A program made the position numbers and the translations under genes. From Harmonia axyridis (Eukaryota; Arthropoda; Insecta; Coleoptera; Coccinellidae): a stretch of DNA of 64,000 nt. The stretch's first letter is position 1; every line of letters starts with the position of its first letter. The stretch lies in assembly GCF_914767665.1 (NCBI RefSeq), contig NC_059501.1, positions 33,208,501 to 33,272,500 of the forward strand, written 5' to 3'. This document shows, in pieces, positions 33,155-43,889 of the stretch. The notes under the pieces were generated by a model. It saw nothing but the letters and a program-made list of their open reading frames with translations. It was not told where the DNA came from and made no database searches.

Positions 33155-34706
33155 CAGGGTGGGAAAATTTCGATGTTTTAGCACTACAACTTTTGAACCA
33201 GAGGAGATAGACAAAATCTGATACCCACTTCTCGATCTCTTTTTCTGAGAAACTAACAAGGGTAGTATTCATTTTTGGCCACCTTCTTTTATTTTCGAGT
33301 TATAAGCGAAAATTGGAAAAATGGCGATATCGAAAAACATTTATATCTCCGCTAATACTGATGATAGAGCTCTGAAATTAAAACATTATACAGGCACTTT
33401 TTTACGTAGAATCCAGTGGCGTGCTCGTATTTTCAAAAGGGTTTTTAATTACGAAGCTATGACCCAAAGTTATGTTTTTTTAAATGAGAACACTAGATTT
33501 TTGTGCCATTTTCTGAAAGCTTAATTTTTCCTGATTTCAAAAATATATAACATCGTATGATTCGTAGCAAAATGAATAACAGAAAATGGTCAAAAACCTT
33601 TTTTTCCTTAACAGTCTCAATATTTCTATGGTTTCAACTGTTGATGAGCCTTCCTATAACAAGAGCAGTGTCTTTCCGTCAATCTGATTATTTCTATGCT
33701 TCTCACTTATTTCTACAAAATTCGAATCTATATTTATTTTATACAAATAGTTTCGAAAAGATAAACGAACTTGGAAAAAGGTTCCTAGGTAGCTTCAACA
33801 CAGTTTCAAATATTCGTCTATTGAAATATCGAGAAGAGGTGTCGACTGTGCATTGTGCAATTGTTGTCATTATTAGGTGAAATATTATTTCTTGTTTGTC
33901 CCTTCGTAATTAAAATGTTGAGTTCAATCAGATATGCATTGTTTCATATGCTGTTTAAAATGGATTGGTACTTGTGCGTATTGATTCTGGAGACCTATGT
34001 AAATAATCTCCTGATACATGCATCTCATTACAACTCTTTCGATTGAAAAATTCGATCTTGTGGTTTCTCCGTTATTTCCAAATCAATTTTTAGATAAAAA
34101 ATTTATAAAACATATCTAGATTCGAATTTTGTAGAAATAAGTGAAAAGCATAGAAATAATCAGATTGACGGAAGGACACTGCTCTTGTTATAGAAAGCTC
34201 AATTTTTCTGTGTTCATCAACAGTTGAAACCATAGAAATATTGAGACTCTTAGGTGAAAAGAGGTTTTTGACCATTTTCTATTATTTATATTGATCCGAA
34301 TCATACGATGTTATATATTTTTGAAATCAGGAAAAATTAAGCTTTCAGAAAATGGCACAAAAATCTAGTGTTCCCATTTAAAAAAACATAACTTTGGGTC
34401 ATAGCTTCGTAATTAAAAACCCTTTTGAAAATACGAGCACGCCACTGGATTCTACGTAAAAAAGTGCCTGTATAATGTTTTAACTTCAGAGCTCTATCAT
34501 GAGTATTAGCGGAGATATAACTGTTTTTCGATATCGCCATTTTTCCAATTTTCGCTTATAACTCGAAAACAAAAGAAGGTGGCCAAAAATGAATACTACC
34601 CTTGTTAGTTTCTCAGAAAAAGAGATCGAGAAGTGGGTATCAGATTTTGTCTATCTCCTCTGGTTCAAAAGTTGTAGTGCTAAAACATCGAAATTTGCCC
34701 ACCCTG
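33155..34706. mobile_element. CAGGG-ended foldback element, 590-bp arms
   Basis: It starts CAGGGTGGGAAAATTTCGAT and ends with the near-complement, flanked by TA on both sides. The arms, about 33155-33745 and 34110-34706, match closely; the peptide encoded around 33321-33524 on the plus strand is repeated almost unchanged at 34540-34337 on the minus strand purely because of this. The centre is about 360 bp of AT-rich DNA without coding content. Termini and TA flanks place it with the Tc1/mariner-type element at 2371-4467. No transposase is present. Confidence 0.88.
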
Positions 34707-35690
34707 TACATATTATGGAAAACTAGTTCATTCACTGCTTTTTTCAAGTGTTATGTTCGAAATAAATTCATCATCACAAATAGGAGGCTTACTTTTAATT
34801 AATATACTCACTTCGAACTCAGATTTTCTGTTTTATCCTCTTTTTGGCGTTTTTTCTTTGGGGGTACACAACATGCCACAATCCAAGAACTAGCTCCACA
34901 ACCAGAATAACTCGTACCTCCAGCCATCCAGCAAGCTATCGAAATGGTGCAAGCATGAGATACGCCGCGCTGTTGACATTTTGCTGGATATCCAAAAAGA
35001 GTTACAAAAACTCTACCTGAAAATTTATTAAAATGAATATAAATGATATAAGAGCAACCAATCTAGATGAAGACTCGCTCTGCTCGCCGAAGGGGCTCCG
35101 CCCCTTGGACCCCGTCACTATGCCGGTAGATCCTTCACTGGGTATCCCTCTAGAAAATAAAAGATTTTTTTTGGAAACCTTGTATCGTTAGCTGATTTTA
35201 GACGATTCACTCGGTATCCTATGCTGATTCTAGGGTAGAATTCTATATGACTTCTTTCCTAGAACATACCGTTTCGCCCTTGCTCACATGAAAATATTTG
35301 ATGCAAATAACTTTCCATGACGACAAATCAAGGGCGGTCCTAGCCTTAAATTTTGAGGGGGTTCGCCGTTATGTGCTTCGAGTATTTCTATGGGACCAAA
35401 TCCCAGATTATACCGATATCAAGCCTTACCTCTCAAAAATATTTATATTTAGATATTCATATGAATATTTATATAAGGCGTACAACTTTGCGTCCGCCGT
35501 TTTGCAATAGATGGCTGTAACGGTAAGTGGTAGTAGAAATAAATATATCGTAGATGTCATACAATAAGTTTAGGTATTTGTGAACATAACGCCATTGACA
35601 TGTTAGTCGATTTGTGTCTGCATCATAAAGTTATTCACGATTAACCATGTTAGCTTACGAGCCAAATTCTCCTCATTTGCGGGAGGTTTC
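34707..35690. other. No gene recognised; one GC-rich hairpin
   Basis: At about 35093-35113 CGAAGGGGCTCCGCCCCTTGG folds into a GC-rich hairpin, a motif often seen near insect repeats. Further on (35335-35510) an open frame has no known domain. Nothing else could be recognised. Confidence 0.4.
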
Positions 35691-35704
35691 AATTTTCCAT
35701 TAAA

Positions 35705-36810
35705 ATATGAAAAAATCCGCGGCTGAGGTTCATCGAATGCTTTCAAATACCTATAGTGAGAACGATATTGGTGGAAGAACGTACCAACGATATTGTTTAT
35801 GTCTAGGTTTAGTTATTTTCTGGTACATCTGTAAAATGGCTTGTTCTGTTTGATTAAATAAATAAAGATATAGATGAGTGGTTTCAACGCTTCAAGAATG
35901 GTGATTTTGATGTCGAAGACCAGCATCGCGGTGGAAGAGAGAAGTTTTTTGAAGATGCAGAATTGGAGGCAATAATTGATCAAGACTCATGTCAAACGCA
36001 ACAATAATTGTAGGATCAATAGGAGTGACACTAAAAGCCATTTCAAAACGCCTGAAAGTCATAGGAATGACTCAGAAACAAGGAAATTGGGTGCGGTACG
36101 AGTTGAAGCCGCGAGGTGTTTGAACGACGTTTATTTACTTGTGAACAGCTGCTTGCAAGAAAAAGACGGAAGGGGTTTCTGCATCGGATTGGGACTGGAG
36201 ACGAAAAATGGGTTCATTACGATAATCCCAAGCGCATAAAATCATGAGGATATCCTGACAAAGCTTCCACATCGACGGCCAAACCGAATATTCACGGTTC
36301 TAAGGTCATGCTCAGTATTTGGTGGGACCAGCTCGGCGTAGTGTATTATGACTGAAAGAATCACAGGCGATCGTTATCGAACGCAATTAATGCGTTTGTA
36401 CCGAGCATTGAAAAACAAACCGTCGCAATACAACGAGAGAGAAGATGAATTGATTTGACTGCATGACAATGCTCGACCCCATGTTGCGAAAGTAGTCAAG
36501 ATATACTTGGAAACGTTAAAATGGGAATTCCTACCCCACAACCCTACCCGACGTATTCTCCAGACGTTGCTCCCACGGACTATCACTTGTTTCAATTAAT
36601 AGCACACGGCCTGGCTGACCAACACTTCCGATCTTATGAAGAAGTAAAAACTTGAATCGATTCGTGGATCGCTTCAAAAGATGATCAGTTCTTTCAATTC
36701 GTACGCTGTCCGAAAGATGGGAGAAAGTAGTGACCAGCGATGGGCAATACTTTGAATTATAAATGTATAACCAGTTTTTTACAATAAAGCCTCGAATTTC
36801 GCAAAAAAAG
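35705..36810 (+). pseudogene. Dead Mos1-like mariner transposase
   Basis: The N-terminal helix-turn-helix piece KKSAAEVHRML at 35709 is followed, after about 90 bp of unrelated sequence, by DEWFQRFKNGDFDVEDQHRG at 35875-35935. Then come FEDAELEAIIDQDSCQTQ, ISKRLKVIGMTQKQGNWV, GDEKWVHYDNPK in a shifted frame (first catalytic Asp region near 36200), HDNARPHVAK near 36465-36490 and YSPDVAP..YHLFQ near 36550-36595, and finally RWEKVVTSDGQYFEL. This order is that of mauritiana/Mos1-group mariners with the DD34D catalytic set. Stops and frame changes throughout show that it is inactive. AATAAA at 36783 lies soon after the end. Confidence 0.85.
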
Positions 36811-37250
36811 TTGTACCCTTATGTATTTGTTGTATTATAATGCCATTATTTACTTATCAGGGTTTTAACCATTCAGGTAGAAATTTAAAAAAAATTAGAT
36901 TGTTTAATATGAAAAAAAGAAGACAATTGGCAACTACATCACAAAATCTAATTTGGTCTTTAAAACTTTGAACCCTTTGAAAACCTTGTAATCACAGCGT
37001 CCTCGTCAACATCAATGTCCCTATAAATGTTCAGGAGGACAAAATACTCCATAAAAATGGAAGCAAACTACTAAATATGTCGTTTTCCACTGAATCTTGT
37101 CATCTGAATCTTATTATTATCCTCTATGATAGAAAAACTTTATTCAAATCAACAGAATTTTCTCACACCAAAATATCACAGCGATATATATCGATATTTT
37201 ACTCTTACATATTTCGATACATTTCGATAGTGTCAGAAATTATCGATACA
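36811..37250. other. No gene recognised
   Basis: Nothing recognisable. Repeats of ATCGATA near 37190-37250 give a locally low-complexity target into which the next element inserted. Confidence 0.4.
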
Positions 37251-37255
37251 ATATA

Positions 37256-39172
37256 CAGGGTCTTTCACGAAGAACCTCACCCATATTTATACGGGAAACT
37301 ACTGAACGTATTTTCATGAAATTCAGCACTTATAAGTATTTCACGATGCTGATGAAATCTAAAATATTTTCAAGGCATGAACACCTCCGGTTTTTCCGGA
37401 AATGACGTCAACTTCCGTTTTTCAAATTAGAACACCATTTTTTTATTGCAGAAATAGATTCCTTAGAAAATTTCAAGTTATTTTGGTGTAACATTTTTCA
37501 GTTTTGGTTGGAAAATTCTCTCTGAGCGGGAAAATTCGAAAAAAAATCGAAAATAGAGCTCCGCTGAAACAAAAATAACTTCGAGGTTTTTGGATGGAAA
37601 ATTTTCATTTTTGGGATTTTTCAAGATGTAAGATTGATGTATCCACTTTAAAAATCGAAATCGCGATTCATGATACAGGGGGTGAAAAAATCGATTTCAA
37701 AGTTAGGGATGACAAAATCGTGAAAAATGAATTTTTTCAAAGAAGAACCCCATTTTTTTATGGCAGATATTGAATCTACGTTAAAAAATAATGTGAGTGT
37801 ATGCATCACACCTTTGCCCTAAAGTGGATATTTTCTGAGTTATTCACAAAAAACTGTTTTTCGTCTTGAATTTTCAGCTATTTATTTTCTCTTCACGCCA
37901 AAAAGATGAAATTTTCAGGAACTGTTACTTAAACCATGTTTTAGATTTTACTATCCTAATATGCAAGAGAAAAAAGTTACAGGTTGTTCCTAAATAGATG
38001 GCGAATTTTGATTTGAATTTGTATCGGAAACCTCTTTATTTCAACTAATCGGCCATCGGTTTTCTCTCCAGTGATAAATAAATAATTCCTTATGAACCAT
38101 ATGCAAAAACTTACCATGTTTTACATTCTTTTTTTTTAATAATAGTATCATTAATTACATCTGCCAAATTCCTCTTTATTCAGTAGCATTTTGTGTTTAC
38201 TATTAATTTGGTGATAATTCGTATTAAGTTATAAAATCAATCACTATGCCTAATGTTACCAATGAAGATTATTTAAATCTCATTCTACTGCATGGAGAAT
38301 GTAATAAAGTTGTAGATAGAACGATTCGACTGTTCATTGAGAGGTTTCCTGACCGACCCAGACCAACGAGAGATACCACAGAACCATGACAAACTTGAGA
38401 AATTCTCTAGTTATAACTGCGAGAGTTTGCCCTGGTTCTCCTAATAGTAACTTGAAGTCGGTTTCAAGAAGGGGTGAAAAATCTACAGCATGGTTCAGAT
38501 AACAGTTCCTGAAAATTTCATCTTTTTGGCGTGAAGGGAAAAGAAATAGCTGAAAATTCAAGATGAAAAACAGTTTTTTGTGAATAACTCAGAAAATATC
38601 CATTTTAGGGCAAGGGTGTGATGCATACACTCACATTATTTTTTAACGTAGATTCAATATCGGCCATAAAAAAATGGGGTTCTAATTTGAAAAAATTGAT
38701 TTTTCACGATTTTGTCATCCCTAACTTTGAAAGCGATTTTTTCATCCCCTGTATCATGAATCGCGATTTCGATTTTTAAAGTGGATACATCAATCTTACA
38801 TCCTGAAAAATCCCAAAAATGAAAATTTTCCATCCAAAAACCTCGAAGTTATTCTTGTTTCAGCGGAGCTCTATTTTCGATTTTTTTTTCGAATTTTCCC
38901 GCTCAGAGAGAATTTTCCAACCAAAACTGAAAAATGTTACATCAAAATAACTTGAAATTTTCTAAGGAATCTATTTCTGCAATAAAAAAATGGTGTTCTA
39001 ATTTGAAAAACGGAAGTTGACGTCATTTCCGGAAAAACCGGAGGTGCTCATGCCTTGAAAATATTTTAGATTTCATCAGCATCGTGAAATACTTATAAGT
39101 GCTGAATTTCATGAAAATACGTTCAGTAGTTTCCCGTATAAATATGGGTGAGGTTCCTCGTGAAAGACCCTG
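37256..39172. mobile_element. CAGGG-ended foldback element, 690-bp arms, with DUF4817 remnant
   Basis: It begins CAGGGTCTTTCACGAAGAAC and ends with its near-complement, flanked by TATA on both sides. The arms, about 37256-37950 and 38480-39172, are nearly identical in reverse complement. The centre, about 530 bp, contains at 38246-38370 a short plus-strand reading MPNVTNEDYLNLILLHGECN then RLFIERFPDRPRP. This resembles the DUF4817 helix-turn-helix found at the N-terminus of some insect mariner-like transposases. The element is thus probably a foldback derivative of such a transposon; no catalytic domain remains. Confidence 0.88.
38246..38370 (+). pseudogene. DUF4817-like helix-turn-helix remnant
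   Basis: The pattern is Y-x(2)-LILLHGEC followed by a basic/aromatic R..RLF.ERFPDR.RP; it fits the DUF4817 consensus from memory (..ILIYGEC....A.RLYAERFP.R..P). It starts at an ATG and loses the frame at about 38388. It lies in the unpaired centre of the foldback element and is oriented on the plus strand. Confidence 0.6.
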
Positions 39173-40008
39173 TATAGATATCGATAGTTTTCTGACCTTT
39201 GCCCATCCCTAGTGTGGATTTGCCGAACGCAGTCATAACCATAAACAAAGATTTCTCTATGATCATAATGTCAGTCATACGCATGTCTTAAAAATTTGTT
39301 GAAATATAAATCGTATATTGTATTCTTTAATAATGAATAAAAAATAACCGATATCAACCAAATTCTCAGATCTCATTTTTCCAGAAATGGCAAATTCTTT
39401 CTTTGAAGAATTTGGGAGAAATGAATAATCAAAATGTGAGCGTCAGTCTTTCAAGAAAGTTATTCATGCTTATAGGTTTGTAAAAAATTTTTAGAGAATA
39501 TTGAATAATAATATAATCCCAACATTAAGATTTTAAATTAGCACATTTCTTCTTTATAGAGACATGTATGATGCATAAGTCCAAATTTAATTGATGATTG
39601 GGTGGGAAAAATTGACAAAAAAAGTTTATGTTTGTTAGTTAAGTTGTAATACTTTTTATGGTCCTTTTTTTGTTTATTTAATAGTTACAATAGACAATTA
39701 TTAGCATATTTTTCTCTGAATTTCAACTTTGAAAGAAAATTTGTGGTTTTATGTCTTGCCGATGAAAATATTGATATTCTTGTAAGTCAATTCAAAATGA
39801 ATAATAGATATATTTTAAGGGCTATCATTCCATTGGATATTTACTTGTGAGCCCTAAAATGAAGTTACATTTATTCAATTGACTCATTAATAGAAATATT
39901 ACCTGAAATAAAGAAATTGCATTTAATGTTTATTTTCAGTTTTGACAAATATTGAATTTACATAATCGTTCGATAAGATCTATGAAAAGACCTACAGTGA
40001 GATTTTTG
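39173..40008. other. No gene recognised
   Basis: AT-rich. Short block GATGCATAAGTCCAAATTTA at 39570 recurs at 41434 (see the direct repeats flanking the copia fragment). Confidence 0.4.
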
Positions 40009-40165
40009 TTTTAGGAATATTCAGTATAGCTGTAATAAACAAACTGAAAAGAGGCAGAATGAATAATAGATCTACCTTTCGGATACCCATATCTGAGAAA
40101 TCAGGTTATAAGAAGTCCCTCATTTCCAAGGTTTATCAATACATTTTTCAGTTGAGCAGCAAATT
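40009..40165 (+). repeat. Direct repeat left of copia fragment
   Basis: The block from ATATTCAGTATAGCTGTAAT through TTTCAAGGTTTATCAATACA-like sequence recurs, diverged and with an insertion of about 40 bp, at 41491-41690. The two copies bracket the copia fragment and could be degenerate LTR-proximal sequence or an unrelated duplication. Confidence 0.55.
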
Positions 40166-40319
40166 ATTCTTCTATTCCATATTTTGTGAAGAAATACAAT
40201 ATAATTGCAACAATTTGAAGGACCTATTGGAAATTCCTGACGAACTGAGGAGTTTTTTAGTATCTGAAGATTGTATTGATGCTATGTTATAGAACGAGAC
40301 TTGTGGCTCTGGGTTTTAC

Positions 40320-41035
40320 TCAGAAGTGAATTAAACAGGGCAATTTATGTCCTATATAGTAAATAAAATTTTGATAGATATAAGTTTCAAAAGATCAACA
40401 ATTGATCATAGTATTTACATAAATCAAAAAATAATTGGCTTACTATTGTTGCATTGTACGTGGATGACTTTTTGTTTTAACTAATGTTAATTCTGAATTA
40501 ATTTTCTGATAGAAAATTTTATGATTAAGAAATTGGGGGAAGCTAAAAAATGATTAGGGATGAATATTACTAGAAATTATGGAAAAGGTAGTAAAGCTAT
40601 CGATTATATTATTCAAATATGTATTGCAATAATTCAACATGTCTGATTGTGAACATGTGAAAACTAAATTGAATTTTGATTCAACAAAAGAGAGTTGTAA
40701 TGATGAACCATATAAGAAATTAATAGGTTTATTAACATCTTTAGCAGTATTAACTAGTCCTGATATAGCATACTCTGTTAATTTCTTGAGTCAATTTAAT
40801 AATTATCTCATTGTTGAACACTGGAAAAATGCAAAACTCATTTCAAGATACAAAGATCATTGTTCAATTTTTACTTCAGTCAAAAGGAACTGAGTATTTG
40901 AAATCGGTACTAAAATTGTATCGGCCAATACTATTGACCCATATTAGTGGGTTTGACTTGATTTTTTCAAATGTTAACTTTGGATCTGAATCAATGAAAA
41001 ATTTAATTTTTACCAAAATGAAAAGCAATGAATAA
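40320..41035 (+). pseudogene. Ty1/copia pol fragment (RT to RNase H)
   Basis: Pieces of copia-type reverse transcriptase are readable: LNRAIY at 40334, ALYVDDF with the catalytic Asp pair at about 40455, IKKLGEAK and LGMNITRN near 40525-40580, then SDCEHVKTKLNFD and the conserved YKKLIGLLTSLAVLTSPDIA block at 40710-40775 with SVNFLSQF. A shifted frame continues with a HWKNAK motif. Stops and shifts make it dead. gag, protease and integrase were not found. Confidence 0.8.
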
Positions 41036-41129
41036 ATCAGTAGGATAGCATTTTTGAAATGGCCATATAGCACCTATTCCTATAACGATTAAAAGATTGG
41101 AAACTTTAGTGAACAAATAGGTAGGTATC

Positions 41130-41320
41130 TACATTTGTATACAAATTTGATCATTCATGACATAGAAATTTTCAATAAATAGTTGCTTTTTAAAGTATTT
41201 TATACCTTCATTGAATTGCTGCAAAATTGATACCAATTTCGAAAGTGACTGCCATGTTAAAATTCTTCATATACTGAATGATCCTTCAAAATTTATTTCT
41301 GTCGTAACATTTTGACTAGT
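41130..41320. repeat. Dispersed repeat similar to 57440-57625
   Basis: Blocks TTTCAATAAATAG, ATTGATACCAATTTCGAAAG, TTCATATACT and TTTATTTCTGTC occur in the same order at 57440-57625. By eye the two are about three-quarters identical. No coding content is visible. Confidence 0.55.
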
Positions 41321-41490
41321 ATTTCAACTGATATATTCCATACGTTATTGAAATCAATATCTTCAAAGTACTATTCAAAAGACTTAATAATGGAATTTAG
41401 AAGAATATGTCTTTCTCAATTTCATAGTCATATATGATGCATAAGTCCAAATTTAATTAATTCACATCTAAAGTGAATGTTATTTTTAGA

Positions 41491-41695
41491 AATATTCAGT
41501 ATAGCTATAATAAACCAACTAAAAAGAGACATAATGAATAGACTTGCCTTTCAAATACCCATGGCCTATGTTACCTCATAAGCAATTACCTATAATATCT
41601 CATCTTGGTAAAACCTTTTTGAGAAATCAGGTTATAAGTTTGAGAGTCTCTAATTTCCAAGGTTTATTAATACATGTTTCAGTTGGGCGGAAAAT
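41491..41695 (+). repeat. Direct repeat right of copia fragment
   Basis: Second copy of the block at 40009-40165. It begins ATATTCAGTATAGCTATAAT and ends near the TTTCAGTTGGGCGG motif. Confidence 0.55.
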
Positions 41696-41699
41696 AATA

Positions 41700-43880
41700 T
41701 AACAGGGTATATATAGTTGAAATTATTAGTATGAAAGATTTGACTTATTCATTATAAATTCAACAGCACTGCACTCAAATTCTTCAAAAACGGAGTGGTC
41801 ACTTATATTTTTGCACTACTCTGTCGTAAAAGTGTATATTTTAGATATTCAAAAAACACATGGAAACTTTCGACTGTTATCTGACTAACTTGGCTCTTTT
41901 TTTCCAGTAATAAAGCCAATTGTGAATTATCTATAAGGAGTTTTTCTATCTGTTTAATACTGTTTCATAGTAGCATAACTTTTACTCCAATCCAAGACTG
42001 AATTGATGAATGAAGCTTCTGTTCTCTTTGGTAGTTCCATCTTCTGTCGCAATAAATTCAAATTCTCACGAAAGGGAATGTAGTTTTATAGTTTGTGGAA
42101 AATAAACGAAAAATTCCTGAAATAAAGTAACATTCATCCAAATAATACAAACCCTTCAAACGAACCTGAGTTGAGGAAAATGCATTCGATGATGATATCA
42201 ATGTTCATTTCCAAATTTTGACAAATATCTATCGAATTTTCGATTCGCCGAAGACTTTGCATTTTATCTGTCGGCATTTATTTAAATATTGAATAACAAT
42301 TTTGGAAACTGCAAACTTTTTCAAGAACTTTCATATATCGAAATGGAATATTTATTATTAACATGACACTGACAGCCAAATTGTCCACAGATACCACAGA
42401 AATATGGGACTTGAAATGTCAAAATGATCCGAAACACCCCGTATACTCGAAAACCGCGGGGAGAATCGAAGGTTTGGGATTTTTCCCGGGATCTCCAGAC
42501 GATTTTGAGGGGGGTCTTATTCTTGTCATTTTTGCTCTAGATGGTCCCGTTTGGGCTGTGATTTTACGTTTAAAGTTTGACGTATATGTGCAAGCGGTTT
42601 TATATATACTTAGATAAGATGAGTGTAGTTATAAGATAGAGAACACATCATTTGAAGTCTGATTTTCCTAGGAATCTCATGAAAATGCAGTAGGTGTTTG
42701 CATAGGGCTGTCACTTGGGGGAGGCAGGAAGGGGGGCAGAATTCAAGGATTTAATTCGTCCAGCAACGACAGAAAGGAATACTGACAAATTCAATCGACA
42801 TCAAAAAATATAAAAAGGGCTGCATTATGCATTATACTCTTAAATATCTAGATGTCGCGGAATCCCCTCATGAAGCTGTTTGCGAGTTATTGTTGGTGAA
42901 AAAAGCACATGCACCAATTAGGCTTGTCGGCATTCTCTTTGCTAAACGTTGCCGAATTTTATTGCCACTTGGGGCGGCTTCTGAAAAATTTTTCTTATCA
43001 ATTTTCCGATCAGAATGTTGATTTATATAATCCAATCCCGCTTTCTCATCATACCCCTTCCTCCAAACCAAATTGGAAAAATCTCTTCTTTTCTGAAACT
43101 TGGTGCTATAATCAAATTTACCTCAGGAGAGGTCCCCCTATCAAGTGCCTATGCCTAAAGGTATTAAGGACTATTATAACTGATAAATGATTCAAATATT
43201 TCCTGCTGAATAAGTACTTTTCATACAATATGAATATTAAAAGTAGGTATTCAAAAAACTCAAAATCTGATCCACAAATCGGACCGGCAAAGGTGATTCC
43301 TGTTTAACCATCGATTTCCTTTTGATGTACGTTTCCACGCAGAAAATTGAACCGATTTAAGAGAACGAACATCAAATCTATTTGAAAATTTCCCTCAAAC
43401 GATGCTTTTCAATCGAAAAGGGACTAAAAACTCAATCTGAAAAAAGTAAGATATTGTGATGTCGTAGAAAGATGCAATATTCAACATATATACCAGCTAT
43501 GCTGATATCCCAACCAGGTAGATCTGCTGGCTTAGAAGCTACGTACTATGTATGGTATACTTTGATATATCGAACACTCAATTTATGAGCTCAAAAATAT
43601 GCTTTCTCTAATTCTGTGGTTTTTCCGTTCATTCTTCCACATCTTGTAGAACAAAATCGTGCGAGAATATATCAGAAACGCACAGTTTTCATGGTTATAT
43701 TTTATTATTCTATGTTGGAACTCCGAACTTTCCGCTACGGCTTTATCTGTCAATTCATCAAATTGCCTTAAAGAAATCAGTTCTGCCAACCAACATTTTT
43801 CAATGCAAAAATCACTAAATTATATTTATGGAAATATTTCATTAATTTCAATGAAAATGCAATGAATTAGAGAAAATAAT
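41700..43880. other. No gene recognised
   Basis: An open frame at 42363-42617 (84 residues, PGSPDDFEGG in the middle) has locally higher GC and stands out, but I do not recognise a domain. A GGGGGAGGCAGGAAGGGGGG patch at about 42717 resembles the purine-rich ends of hAT-type elements; no partner was found. Nothing else could be supported. Confidence 0.4.
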
Positions 43881-43889
43881 GTATAATAC

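Noticed and set aside
33321..34540. Same 67-residue peptide on the plus strand at 33321 and on the minus strand at 34540
   Set aside because: This is the two arms of the foldback element; the frame has no domain and no start context.
42363..42617. Plus-strand open frame with a GC-richer centre (PGSPDDFEGG)
   Set aside because: No domain was recognised and there is no supporting exon; it may be part of an unknown repeat.
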